DNA of 61,655 nucleotides. It comes from Acetatifactor sp. GTDB lineage: Bacteria > Bacillota > Clostridia > Lachnospirales > Lachnospiraceae. The notes beneath the pieces were generated by a model. The model was not told the DNA's origin. It did no database searches and saw only the letters and a list, made by a program, of their open reading frames with translations. Shown here piece by piece: positions 35,301 through 43,525 of this stretch. The translations under genes and the position numbers were made by a program. Numbering within the stretch: the first letter of the stretch is position 1; each line of letters opens with the position of its first letter. Location: NCBI GenBank assembly GCA_024695935.1, contig JAILHH010000038.1, positions 1 to 61,655 of the forward strand, read 5' to 3'.

Positions 35301-38146
35301 GATCTGTTTGTATAAGCCTGAAGTTCCTGGTTACCCCATCCTGTATTTCCACAGTCTGTTGTACCGTCGCCAAGCTGATATGCCCATTTATCAAGGTCAA
35401 GACCTGTATTTGCGTCTACATTGTCTGATCCGTAATTTCCGTCGAACTCATCGTTCCAGATAAGTGTGTAACCTTCTTTGTCAAGTCCGGGATCAGCGCA
35501 GTCACCTGAAGGATCATCGAAATTGTACTCGTTACCCTTTGCAGTTTCAGGGTTAACCACGTCAATTCCGCTTATATTCTCAATAGTAACCACTCCGGCA
35601 GCAGGATTAGCACCTTCTTTCGAATCTCTTCCGAGCGCAAAATAGAGAATTCCGTTAGAAAGAGCACTGTCTGTAGTAGACTCGGCAAAATGATATGTCT
35701 CATTTGCTTTTAACTCTAATACCTTGAAAATCAATCCCTTGTCATCAAGTTTTACTGTTACATTCTTGTCAACTGTTGAAGTGATGTCAAATTCAAGATT
35801 ATATCCATCTGCGTTTTCTTTAATATTTTGAATATTGTACTGAAGTCCCCACTCAGTATTATCCCAGCCACCACCGAATGCTGTAGCATTGATTACTGCC
35901 TTGGGGCCTTTTTCTGTCTTTGTAGCCTCACTCCAAGACCAGTCACTATTTGTGTAAAGTTCTGTGGATGCCTTCTCAAGGTTCAGATAAGGACCATCAT
36001 ACTCTTCTGTTGTTTCGCCTGACAGATCATAGAGTGCCAGATTTGATACTTTAATTGTCTTTCCGACATTATCACATCCGAGGCCGAACATAAGGGCAAT
36101 TTTTCCATTAGTAACAAATGCAGGACCTGCAGGAAGTGTCTCTATAACAACATGCTTTGTCTCCCCGGCTTTGATTGAGACAACTTCAGGTGAGTTATTG
36201 AACAGACTTGCCCAGCCCATTGTTTCCTGTAAATTTATCTGAACGCCCGCATCGGTATCTGAATAGAAATCTGCAACAAATCTATAACTGTGTCCTTCTT
36301 TAAGTCCAAGATTCTCATTGATGTACTGAATAGCATAATTCTTGGTACCTTCATTGTTTACAGTTACATCAACAGCATCTCCGGTTCCGTTATCAAAGGT
36401 AGCGGCACCACCTTCGCCTGTCCAGCCAAACCAGTCTGACGCCTTTAAGATATTCTGTCCAGCAGGCACATCTACCTCGTCGTCTGCTTCGTCATCTGCT
36501 TCAGTCGTCGAAGCAATTTTGAGGTTCTCGATAGTAAGACTTCCCTGTACGTCTGATCCGCCTGCGAGATTATAGTATACTCTGTATGTTCCGTCTGCAG
36601 TTACGCTTACCGGCATTGATACATGCTTTTTCTCGTTTGCCGTAAGTTCTACAGTCGTTTCTTTAATAGGTGTATCTGATGTGTTCTCAGTAAGCTTAAC
36701 ATAGATTGATTTATTAAATGTTGATGTTACGTCAAACTCTACAGCGTAGTCCCCTGCTTCAAGCGCAAGGTTCTGCACGCCAAACTGTACTGTCCACCAG
36801 TTAAACTCTCCCCACCATCCTGATGTGATGGTGGCTTTTGTTCCATCATATGTATAAGTAGCTGAATTGTTCTCAGACCAGGTTTTAAGTCCATTCTCCT
36901 CAGCTTCCTTAGCCTCGAAATTGATGTACTCATTTTCTACAGGCTCATCTTCTGTATTGTCTGAAGCTTCTGCGACTTCAAGTTTGAGATTTGAAACTGT
37001 AATGGTCTTTCCGACATTTTCAGCCTTACCAAACATGAGAGCTATCTTTGCGTTGTTCAAGAAATTACCACTTGCTTCTTTTGTGGTAAATTCTACATGA
37101 GTGCTCTTTCCTGCAGGAATTGAGATCACCTTTGAGGAATCAAGAAGTGATGCCCATCCAAGAGTCTCCTGGATATTGATCTCAACCTTTGCATCAGCGC
37201 TTGCCTCAAAATCAGCGCTGAACTTGTAAGCCTTTCCGGCCTCTAAAATAAACTTCTCACCGCAGTACTGAACTGCATAATTTTGATTACCCTCTGCATT
37301 GACTTTAACTTTTACACCATCAGCTGTCTGCTCTGTAAAATCAGCAGCTCCGCCTTCTCCGGTCCATCCTGCCCAAGTCATGGAAACTGTAGTGTCTACA
37401 GGGTCTACAGGTTCAGGCTCTACGGGATCAGGGTCTGCAGGTGCAGTTTCGCCTCCAACCGTCACGGTTGAAGTACCGGCTTCTGAAAGTTTGCCGTTCT
37501 TCTCACCCTGAAGGGAAATTGTATACTCTCCTGCAGCATATGAATCGGGATACCAGTGATAACCCATTGTCTGACCGGGATACTCTCTGCTGTATCCGTT
37601 TGCAGCGCACGCAATTGTCACCTTGTAGGTCTCATATCCTGCGGAGCCCCATACGGTTCCGATGCCCTGTGCAGCGTCATATTTGACTTCGAGACCAAAA
37701 GGAACTATAAGGTCTTCCTCGCCGTCATCTGCAGGGTCTGCGGGAGTCGATGTGTTTCCCACAGTCACTTCAGCACTTGCAACCGGTGAGAAAACACCGT
37801 CTTTTTCTCCCTGTATTTCTACCACGTACACACCGTCCGCATAATCATCGGGATATGTGTGATAACTGAAAGTCTGTCCCGAATAAACTTTTGAATATCC
37901 GTTTTCTGCACAGCTTATAGAAACTGTGTAGCTTTGGTAAACACCATCGTTTCCCCACGACACTCCGATTGTGCCTTCGACATTGTTGTCGACTACGAGA
38001 CCAAAAGGAGTCTGTAATGAGGAATCGATGTTGTCCTGAGCCGCATTTGCTGCCAAAGGAAAGGCACCTACATTGGCAAGTACAAGCGCCAATGAAAGGA
38101 CAAATGCCAGGGCTCTGTTAATTATGTGTTTCTTTTTCATAACCAT
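32333..38146 (-). CDS. Surface-anchored GH16 beta-glucanase with many binding domains
   Basis: The protein of about 1937 residues probably cuts beta-1,3- or mixed-linked glucans outside the cell. In order: signal peptide (to about 40), two fibronectin-like repeats (45-225), four CBM4/9-like beta-sandwich modules (257-860), a GH16 domain (890-1180) with the catalytic motif GELDIMET near residue 1049, three more CBM-like modules (1190-1710), a linker with 16-residue VSDGD repeats, an amphipathic and acidic stretch, and a C-terminal membrane helix (1911-1937) with a basic tail. There is no LPXTG. Modules 1 and 3, and 2 and 4, resemble each other, so a module pair was duplicated. I prefer the ATG at 38146 with GGAGGG upstream. 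Confidence 0.9.
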   Translation of the reverse strand: MVMKKKHIINRALAFVLSLALVLANVGAFPLAANAAQDNIDSSLQTPFGLVVDNNVEGTIGVSWGNDGVYQSYTVSISCAENGYSKVYSGQTFSYHTYPDDYADGVYVVEIQGEKDGVFSPVASAEVTVGNTSTPADPADDGEEDLIVPFGLEVKYDAAQGIGTVWGSAGYETYKVTIACAANGYSREYPGQTMGYHWYPDSYAAGEYTISLQGEKNGKLSEAGTSTVTVGGETAPADPDPVEPEPVDPVDTTVSMTWAGWTGEGGAADFTEQTADGVKVKVNAEGNQNYAVQYCGEKFILEAGKAYKFSADFEASADAKVEINIQETLGWASLLDSSKVISIPAGKSTHVEFTTKEASGNFLNNAKIALMFGKAENVGKTITVSNLKLEVAEASDNTEDEPVENEYINFEAKEAEENGLKTWSENNSATYTYDGTKATITSGWWGEFNWWTVQFGVQNLALEAGDYAVEFDVTSTFNKSIYVKLTENTSDTPIKETTVELTANEKKHVSMPVSVTADGTYRVYYNLAGGSDVQGSLTIENLKIASTTEADDEADDEVDVPAGQNILKASDWFGWTGEGGAATFDNGTGDAVDVTVNNEGTKNYAIQYINENLGLKEGHSYRFVADFYSDTDAGVQINLQETMGWASLFNNSPEVVSIKAGETKHVVIETLPAGPAFVTNGKIALMFGLGCDNVGKTIKVSNLALYDLSGETTEEYDGPYLNLEKASTELYTNSDWSWSEATKTEKGPKAVINATAFGGGWDNTEWGLQYNIQNIKENADGYNLEFDITSTVDKNVTVKLDDKGLIFKVLELKANETYHFAESTTDSALSNGILYFALGRDSKEGANPAAGVVTIENISGIDVVNPETAKGNEYNFDDPSGDCADPGLDKEGYTLIWNDEFDGNYGSDNVDANTGLDLDKWAYQLGDGTTDCGNTGWGNQELQAYTNRSKNIAVNEDLTGDGNADGLLRITGSYEQNGYVYGNESKKNYTSGRIRTTSHTQELFNTTYGYIEARISMPGTQGAWPAFWMLPQSTSIYGGWPVSGELDIMETTAAMINAGKACGTLHWGTPSHVYKGSGYVALDSELTYFHTYGVDWQPGKITWYFDGEPVYTSTNWESAFSGASGSLSFDAPFDQPFYILLNLAIDSGNFGGSANKANFQDDINMYVDYVRAYQLTEGYNDSVVREAQGTTDNWEDFAGVNQIADITADNLVASTGGHDDNSAIGTAKWYLSTQSDANASAEVYTDENGKVWDKVSISQAGSNDYSVQLIGHYDAKNGYVYKVSFDAFAEGDIVGKNVNCDSKEYAGWSTYGVQAFSLQSEPTSYSYTFQQTENFDNCRIEFNIGAAGLGNVYISNVKVEIVDPALLGTSEAGRQPLADGNMIYNSSFDQGNHKLGFWTPGEGTTVVVPRYTTEKLADSDVKVIDVASKTNYEGLADGVKYYERRAQISAKEGVAPSIMQKDIPMTADTYTINFDLYSKEDTAVKVAIYSQNGDELNAELVSKAASYSAADGVKSYTFVLTTDEDLEKGAVVFKFAKGTSVQLDNVTMTGENQASAFDENPVNDDTTWNGDNGAGTTLELITEADGAKKLAGITSGGTWYSPQIGSSNFAVVSGVEYKLSFKYKTDLSKFKYIIQQAGGSWTVVRDVTEVVADANADTDGYSYYELEFVSPVTLTDCHVNFGFGDSGASNGYFVFKDVNMSMVKGTVEGGSDNSEEGIDDDQFIDDETAPVEEEPVVEPIDEPTVSDGDATVSDGDDEPTVSDGDATVSDGDDEKPEDETPSNGGSGSGSNNSGSSNGGGIIHRVVETVKQVITTVVERVSNVINTIANRIFRRPVRATANATQITDEETALAEGALEEEIDEADDEEVVDEAIVESTENVSEESAAVEEIAETEAPTDDRAISHTTRNIIVVAGILVAAALVGGLSFVLRGKKVSK

Positions 38147-38158
38147 AACACCCTCCAT

Positions 38159-38515
38159 AAATAATATTGTTAAAAGGTACTACGCAAATTCCTCGAATTT
38201 GCCACTCCTAAATTATGGTTTATTGGGACTTTTGATTCAGTGACTTTTTTTTAGTGAGGTTCCATTTTTTTACTCTCAGAATCTTCTTACTTTTCTCTTT
38301 TTTCCCGTCATTTCAATTAACTTTCTTTCGTATATTTATATTTTCAGAATCTTTTATGAATGAGTCCAGAAATAGTACCATAGTCCTATAGTTTGCTGTC
38401 AATTCTAAAGACATTTTTCCAAATAACGCTGTCCGGCTACACCCAGGTTCGTCACATTGACGAAGGATTTTTTCTATGTTAGTATCTTTAAAAAAGAAAT
38501 TAGAATATTTAAAAT
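38159..38515. other. Intergenic region between the GH16 gene and the Bax inhibitor-like gene
   Basis: The region holds divergent promoters. On the minus strand a TTGACA at 38397-38402 is followed 19 bp on by TACTAT; the spacing is long, so the match is weak. A GCAAATTC-CTC-GAATTTGC hairpin at 38184-38202 lies in the GH16 leader. The rest is AT-rich with no gene. Confidence 0.5.
38457..38485 (+). promoter_or_regulatory. Promoter of the Bax inhibitor-like gene
   Basis: TTGACG (38457-38462), 17 bp, TAGTAT (38480-38485). The -35 overlaps a small TTCGTCA/TGACGAA dyad. Confidence 0.6.
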
Positions 38516-38533
38516 ATGAAAGGCTTTAAACCC

Positions 38534-39295
38534 ATGGAAGACAACTACAGGCAGAATAATTCTTCGGAATATAACTTTAATAATGAATATTATTCGGATT
38601 ATTATGATTCCGCTTTCTCCGGAAATGATACCTACTCTGAATTCGAAGCAAACAGTGACATCATCGCAGACAGTACTTACAATCTGATCATTGCGGCTGT
38701 GCTTTTATGGGGATTTGTAATAAACGTGGTGCTGATCCCTTATTCCGATTATATAATCAGTAAAACGGGATTTTTCCTTGCGATTATCGCTTACTTAATT
38801 CTGTCCATGGCTGGTATTCATATCGCCAAAAGATCTAAAAAACCCGCCATCAGTTTCCTGGGATATAATATGATGGTGATCCCTCTGGGCGTCATAATAT
38901 CGCCGATCCTTAGCAGTTACGGGATCACAACACTTCGATATGCATTTATCTCAACAGCTACCGCCACTGTTTTGATGCTGGTACTGGCTATTCTCTACCC
39001 GGCGATCTTTATTTCAGCAGGAAGAGGTCTGTTCGCAGCAATGTCCATCGGTCTTATAACAGAACTTATCTTTATGCTGTTTGGGTTAAGGCCGGGAATA
39101 TTTGACTTTATTTTTGTGGGTGTCTTTTGCGGATACATCGGATATGACTGGGCACTTGCCCAACAGACGAGAAAAACGGTGGACGCAGCAATCGACAGTG
39201 CCTGCAGCCTCTATCTGGATATAATAAATCTCTTCCTCAGGCTGCTCAGACTCTTTGGCCGGGCCTCCGGTTCCTCAAAAAATAATAAGTTTTAA
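38534..39295 (+). CDS. Bax inhibitor-1 (BI-1/YccA-YbhL) family membrane protein
   Basis: After a hydrophilic, Tyr/Asn-rich N-terminus of about 45 residues come six or seven membrane helices and the family's C-terminal signature (ALAQQTRKTVDAAIDSACSLYLDIINLFLRLLRLFG). In other bacteria the family includes YetJ-type calcium leak channels and FtsH-binding proteins. The start at 38534 (AAAGG upstream) is favoured over 38516. It is one of the few plus-strand genes, and it shares a terminator with convergent rpe. Confidence 0.8.
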   Translation: MEDNYRQNNSSEYNFNNEYYSDYYDSAFSGNDTYSEFEANSDIIADSTYNLIIAAVLLWGFVINVVLIPYSDYIISKTGFFLAIIAYLILSMAGIHIAKRSKKPAISFLGYNMMVIPLGVIISPILSSYGITTLRYAFISTATATVLMLVLAILYPAIFISAGRGLFAAMSIGLITELIFMLFGLRPGIFDFIFVGVFCGYIGYDWALAQQTRKTVDAAIDSACSLYLDIINLFLRLLRLFGRASGSSKNNKF

Positions 39296-39297
39296 AA

Positions 39298-39332
39298 AAA
39301 CGGCTCGGATCAAATCCGGGCCGCTAATTTTT
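39298..39332. terminator. Bidirectional terminator embedded in the end of rpe
   Basis: CGGCTCGGAT-CAA-ATCCGGGCCG with T runs on both sides. On the minus strand the stem overlaps the last codons and stop of rpe; on the plus strand it follows the BI-1 family gene. Confidence 0.8.
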
Positions 39333-39957
39333 TTACATTTTCAGTTATGCTGTCCTTAAATACGGCGCTTCCTGCCACAAATACATTGCAGCCTGCGTCA
39401 AGAGCATCTTTTATGTTGTCGGCATTTATTCCGCCGTCCACTTCCACATCGATCTCGATTCCTTTTTCCTTGCACATCTGCCTGATCTCAGTGGCTTTTT
39501 TCAGGCACTCGGGGATCATTTTCTGTCCTCCGAATCCCGGTTCCACCGTCATGATAAGTACCATATCAACAAGGTCCAGATAAGGCTCAACCGCAGAAGC
39601 CTCAGTGCCCGGCTTTATGGTGATACCGACTTTTTTCCCCTCGGCTCTGATGAGCTCTATGGTCTCTTTTACTTTATCTGTGGCTTCAACATGGAAATTG
39701 ATGAGGTCCGCTCCGCTTTCCGCAAATTCGTGTATATATCTCTCTGGCCTGTCGATCATAAGGTGCACATCAAAAAACATGTCTGACCTTTTTCTGATGC
39801 TTTTTATCACAGGCATTCCAAAGGAAATGGAGGGCACGAAAATACCATCCATCACATCGATATGAAGCCATTTAACTCCGGCATCCTCCAGTTCTTTTAA
39901 CTGGTCACCAAGTATATTGAAATCCGCTGACAACATTGAAGGTGAAATAATATTCAT
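39310..39957 (-). CDS. rpe: Ribulose-phosphate 3-epimerase
   Basis: The enzyme interconverts ribulose 5-phosphate and xylulose 5-phosphate. The 215-residue TIM barrel shows SPSMLSADF, LHIDVMDGIFVPSISFG (metal ligands), FDVHLMI, MTVEPGFGGQ and VDGGI. It stands near pgi and the split transketolase, so three pentose-phosphate/glycolytic steps lie within 10 kb. Confidence 0.95.
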   Translation of the reverse strand: MNIISPSMLSADFNILGDQLKELEDAGVKWLHIDVMDGIFVPSISFGMPVIKSIRKRSDMFFDVHLMIDRPERYIHEFAESGADLINFHVEATDKVKETIELIRAEGKKVGITIKPGTEASAVEPYLDLVDMVLIMTVEPGFGGQKMIPECLKKATEIRQMCKEKGIEIDVEVDGGINADNIKDALDAGCNVFVAGSAVFKDSITENVKKLAARI

Positions 39958-40055
39958 AAATTAACCACGCCTTTCTGTGAATGCTCCCCCAGTTTTTCCT
40001 GTTTTCGACACCGTCAACTACATTATAACAAATTCGGCAAAAAGGCAATACGCAA

Positions 40056-40090
40056 AATCTCCCGAAGATTTCTCTTCGGGAGTGAATATT
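40056..40090 (-). terminator. Terminator of pgi
   Basis: ACTCCCGAAGA-GAAA-TCTTCGGGAGATTTT on the minus strand, a 10-bp stem, about 35 bases after the stop. Confidence 0.85.
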
Positions 40091-40116
40091 TCTGTGATAA
40101 TGCTTTTTTACTTACA

Positions 40117-41700
40117 TTAAATGTTAAGCAATTCGCTGTAAACCTTTAATGCGCCATCTGTATCGTGAGCAAGTACCTTCTTTGCAAGAACCTTTCCAAG
40201 CTGAACACCTTCCTGGTCGAAGGAGTTGATGTTCCATGTAAATCCCTGGAACATGATCTTGTTTTCAAAGTGTGAAAGAAGTGCACCGAGTGAAGCAGGT
40301 GTAAGCTTCTCGCCGATGATGATGGATGAAGGTCTTCCACCCTCGAACTTTTTGTTCTTGTTCTCATCATCCTTACCACATGCAAAAGCAACGATCTGAG
40401 CTGCAACGTTAGCGCAAAGCTTCTGCTGGCTTGTTGAACCCTGGATCACAACATCGGTTCCGATCTGGCTGTTCTTGAAGCCGATGAACTGAAGAGGCAC
40501 GATATCGGTTCCCTGGTGAAGGAGCTGATAGAATGAATGCTGTCCGTTTGTTCCGGGCTCACCGAAGATCACGGGGCCTGTCACATAGTCGATGGGCTCA
40601 CCGAATCTGTTTACGCTCTTTCCGTTTGATTCCATGTCAAGCTGCTGAAGATGTGCAGGGAAACGGGAAAGTGCCTGTGAATAAGGAAGCACTGCTGTAC
40701 AGGGAAGTCCCAGTACATTTCTCTCGAATACACCGATAAGTGCATCCAAAAGTGCAGGATTCTTTCTGATGTCTTTGTTTGTAGCAAGCTTATCTTCCTC
40801 AGCCGCACCGTTTAAAAACTCTGCGAATACTTCGGGACCGAAAGCCAGTGAGAGAACAGCTCCGCCAACTGCCGAACAGGATGAGAAACGTCCTCCGATA
40901 TAATCATCCATAAAGAATGCAGCAAGATAATCGCTTGACTGTGCAAGAGGTGATGTCTGGCTTGTAACAGCGATCATATGCTTTGAAGCATCAAGTCCTG
41001 CGTTCTTTAAAGCGTCTTTTACAAATGACTCGTTTGTAAGTGTCTCAAGTGTTGTACCTGATTTTGAAACCAGTACGAAGAGTGAATGCTCTACGTCGAT
41101 GGAATTAAGAACTGCTGCAGCATCGTCGGGATCAACGTTTGAGATGAATTTTGCTTCCATGAGAAGCTTACCGTTTTTCTTTGCCCAGTTTTCAAGAGCA
41201 AGATATACTGCGCGGGGACCAAGGTCTGAACCGCCGATACCGATCTGAACAACTGTGGTAAATTTCTCGCCCTTTGCATTTGCGATCTCACCTGCGTGAA
41301 CCTTCTTTGCAAACTCAGCGATATTTTTCTGCTGTGTTGTGTAGAAATCTCTCTTGTCTGTACCGTCAGCATTAACGGCATTTCCAAGCTGGCCTCTGGT
41401 TAGCTGGTGAAGAACGAGTCTCTTTTCTCCGGTGTTAACCACTTCTCCGTTGTAGAGAGCCTCGAACTTATCAAGAAGCTGTGCCTCGTCTGCAAGCTTT
41501 GCGAGAGTATCCACAACCTTGTCGTCTACTTTCTTTGCAGCATAGTTAAATGTAAGGCCTGCTGCCATGGGAACGCTCATTTTTTTTACGCGCTCTGCTC
41601 CCTGCTCGCCTGTCATAACAGTGGCAAGGTCCACTTCATTTGAAAGGCCCTGAAGCTCTTTAAATGAATCAAGTGTATCAAGATTTTTCCAATTAATCAC
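40117..41700 (-). CDS. pgi: Glucose-6-phosphate isomerase
   Basis: The enzyme interconverts glucose 6-phosphate and fructose 6-phosphate. It shows VVQIGIGGSDLGPRAVYLAL, LVSKSGTTLETLTN, the PGI signature GGRFSSCSAVGG, and NSFDQEGVQLGK near the end. At 527 residues it belongs to the longer group of Pgi proteins rather than the ~450-residue Bacillus type. The start is a GTG at 41700 with AAGGAGG eight bases upstream; the ATG at 41733 lies upstream of that site. Confidence 0.95.
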   Translation of the reverse strand: MINWKNLDTLDSFKELQGLSNEVDLATVMTGEQGAERVKKMSVPMAAGLTFNYAAKKVDDKVVDTLAKLADEAQLLDKFEALYNGEVVNTGEKRLVLHQLTRGQLGNAVNADGTDKRDFYTTQQKNIAEFAKKVHAGEIANAKGEKFTTVVQIGIGGSDLGPRAVYLALENWAKKNGKLLMEAKFISNVDPDDAAAVLNSIDVEHSLFVLVSKSGTTLETLTNESFVKDALKNAGLDASKHMIAVTSQTSPLAQSSDYLAAFFMDDYIGGRFSSCSAVGGAVLSLAFGPEVFAEFLNGAAEEDKLATNKDIRKNPALLDALIGVFERNVLGLPCTAVLPYSQALSRFPAHLQQLDMESNGKSVNRFGEPIDYVTGPVIFGEPGTNGQHSFYQLLHQGTDIVPLQFIGFKNSQIGTDVVIQGSTSQQKLCANVAAQIVAFACGKDDENKNKKFEGGRPSSIIIGEKLTPASLGALLSHFENKIMFQGFTWNINSFDQEGVQLGKVLAKKVLAHDTDGALKVYSELLNI

Positions 41701-41764
41701 AGGATCATCCTCCTTATTTTCCAAAAATATCAATAACCGTAGAGATTATACTAAATTATCCCTT

Positions 41765-42829
41765 CTATTTCAAGCCGTCAAATAGGGTGTCATAATCAAA
41801 TCCCCCATATAAAACGCGCTCTTTTTCTATCTGTGCGGCAACATCTTCAGCCTCTATCCTGTTATCCCCCTCAGAAATCCTGCTAAGGATCAGTGAGTTT
41901 ATCTGCGCGCTGTAATGTAACGTGTCCATGTAATTGTCAGGGTTGCAGGTAATATCGCTTTCTCCGTTAAAGGAATACAGCTCAATATTGGGAACATTAG
42001 TCAAAAGCTCGTAAGCATACTTTTCTGTCTCCAGCGTTTTTTCAAACTGTCCTGTCCTTATGACCGCATCCCAGTAGTAGGCACTGTAGGGTGGGAAAAA
42101 GAATATAAATCTTACATCAGGATTGTTTACCGCTGCATTTATTACATTCTGCTCAAGATTTGCTCTTATCTGCTCTTTTTCCTCGTCCGTAAGATGCTCA
42201 TCTTTCTCGCCTGTTTCTTCCATCCTGGCGAATGTGGAAAGCACCGCTTCTTTTCCGAAAGCATGCTTATCCGCAAAGAAAGCATACTCATCGAAATCAG
42301 TCATTTTTTTTCCGGTAAACTTTCCTGCGATAGTATTCATGCATTGTAGAAACACATATTTATTGAAAATATATTTATAATCGTTTAATGGATTTGAATC
42401 ATACAGATATGTCGGATACTCGTCATATTCCATTTTGTCCTTGTCAGAATTTATCTGATTAAGATCAAGGCTCCTGAAAACAACTTTCAACTCCCGGTTC
42501 TTAGCAAGAGCTGTCTCCACAAGGCGGTTTACCTCGTTAAAATTGCCACCGGCAAAGCATGTTTTTACAGTATTTACTCCAAACAGTTCCTCAAATTCCG
42601 AAGCTTTGAAGTTTTCCGTTTCACTGCTCCCTGAAATAATTGCTTCATATTCGAAATGCTTTACTATACCGTCATTTTGATATCTCTCGTCCTTTAATAA
42701 GTAGGGCATATTTTTCAATGGCGCGTGATAGTGAAAAAAAGGATCTACAACTATGGTAAAAATCAGCACGAGTATAATGGGAGCAAGCAGGATCATTATG
42801 AAGTTCTTAAATGTCATCGGTTTTTTCAT
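41765..42829 (-). CDS. Membrane-anchored SGNH-like protein, DltD-like partner of MBOAT
   Basis: The 354-residue protein has one N-terminal membrane segment (about 10-28) and an outside domain with SGNH hydrolase hallmarks: the nucleophile block ISGSSETENF (Ser68 region) and a C-terminal Asp302-x-x-His305 (MDTLHYS). Such proteins accompany MBOAT acyltransferases, as DltD does DltB and AlgX/AlgJ do AlgI, and act in the last steps of acyl transfer to surface polymers. It ends the minus-strand operon FkbH-ACP-VOC-SGNH. Its acceptor is unknown. Confidence 0.75.
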   Translation of the reverse strand: MKKPMTFKNFIMILLAPIILVLIFTIVVDPFFHYHAPLKNMPYLLKDERYQNDGIVKHFEYEAIISGSSETENFKASEFEELFGVNTVKTCFAGGNFNEVNRLVETALAKNRELKVVFRSLDLNQINSDKDKMEYDEYPTYLYDSNPLNDYKYIFNKYVFLQCMNTIAGKFTGKKMTDFDEYAFFADKHAFGKEAVLSTFARMEETGEKDEHLTDEEKEQIRANLEQNVINAAVNNPDVRFIFFFPPYSAYYWDAVIRTGQFEKTLETEKYAYELLTNVPNIELYSFNGESDITCNPDNYMDTLHYSAQINSLILSRISEGDNRIEAEDVAAQIEKERVLYGGFDYDTLFDGLK

Positions 42830-42841
42830 CAGTATTTATCC

Positions 42842-43237
42842 TTAAGCATTTATTTCTACGATCTCTGCCATTCCCATGTAAGGGTGCATCAAAAACGCCA
42901 CCGGGTTAGAGTCTATCGCAACAGCTTCATGGGGTTCTTCAAACAATACAAACCCTTTTTCCCTGAAATCTTTTATGGCTTCCTCCATATCCGTAACCTT
43001 ATAACAGATATGATACGGAGAATTACCGTATTTTTTTATGAGTCCGCTTACGATGGAATCCTTTGAAACAGGGCTCACCAGTTCCACCACATATCCGTCC
43101 TTTTTCATAAAGATGATATCTGCATCTCTGTACTCATCATAAGTTTTTTCAGATTGTTTCTCATAACCCATATCGAGAAAAACTTTAACGGCCTTGTCGA
43201 TTTTTTTTACCAAATATCCTATGTGATGGATCTCCAC
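42842..43237 (-). CDS. VOC-family (glyoxalase/methylmalonyl-CoA epimerase-like) protein
   Basis: The 131-residue protein has two paired VOC modules: HHIGYLVKKIDKAVKVFLDMGY (metal His at 4-5) and PYHICYKVTDMEEAIKDF, then MAEIVEIN with the last metal glutamate. The closest style is methylmalonyl-CoA epimerase and related acyl-thioester isomerases. Between an ACP gene and an SGNH gene it might modify or epimerise the ACP-bound acyl group; this is inference. The start codon is GTG. Confidence 0.75.
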   Translation of the reverse strand: MEIHHIGYLVKKIDKAVKVFLDMGYEKQSEKTYDEYRDADIIFMKKDGYVVELVSPVSKDSIVSGLIKKYGNSPYHICYKVTDMEEAIKDFREKGFVLFEEPHEAVAIDSNPVAFLMHPYMGMAEIVEINA

Positions 43238-43256
43238 GTTTTCTCTCCCTCTGCCC

Positions 43257-43496
43257 TTAGATCAGCTCCAAAATCCTGTCTGCCATGGCACCAACGTTCT
43301 TCATACCCACAATATCCTTCATGGCAAATTTGATATCAAACTCATCTTCAACTGTTCCGATAAGTGTGATATGCATCAAACTGTCCCATTCATCAATATC
43401 TGCCGCTGTGGTATCTTCATTCACTTCAATCGTATCATCATCAAATACGTCTCTGAATATGTCGTTTAATTTCTCAAATACTTCTTTTCTTGTCAT
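43257..43496 (-). CDS. Acyl carrier protein
   Basis: The 79-residue acidic four-helix protein has the phosphopantetheine serine in IDEWDSLMHITLI (Ser39). Its sequence differs from housekeeping AcpP (no DSLDxVEL), so it is a dedicated carrier. It lies 29 bases after the FkbH-like gene and likely carries the unit that FkbH loads. Good GAGG site before the ATG. Confidence 0.88.
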   Translation of the reverse strand: MTRKEVFEKLNDIFRDVFDDDTIEVNEDTTAADIDEWDSLMHITLIGTVEDEFDIKFAMKDIVGMKNVGAMADRILELI

Positions 43497-43525
43497 AATA
43501 AGATTCCTCTCTTTTTTACTAATTA

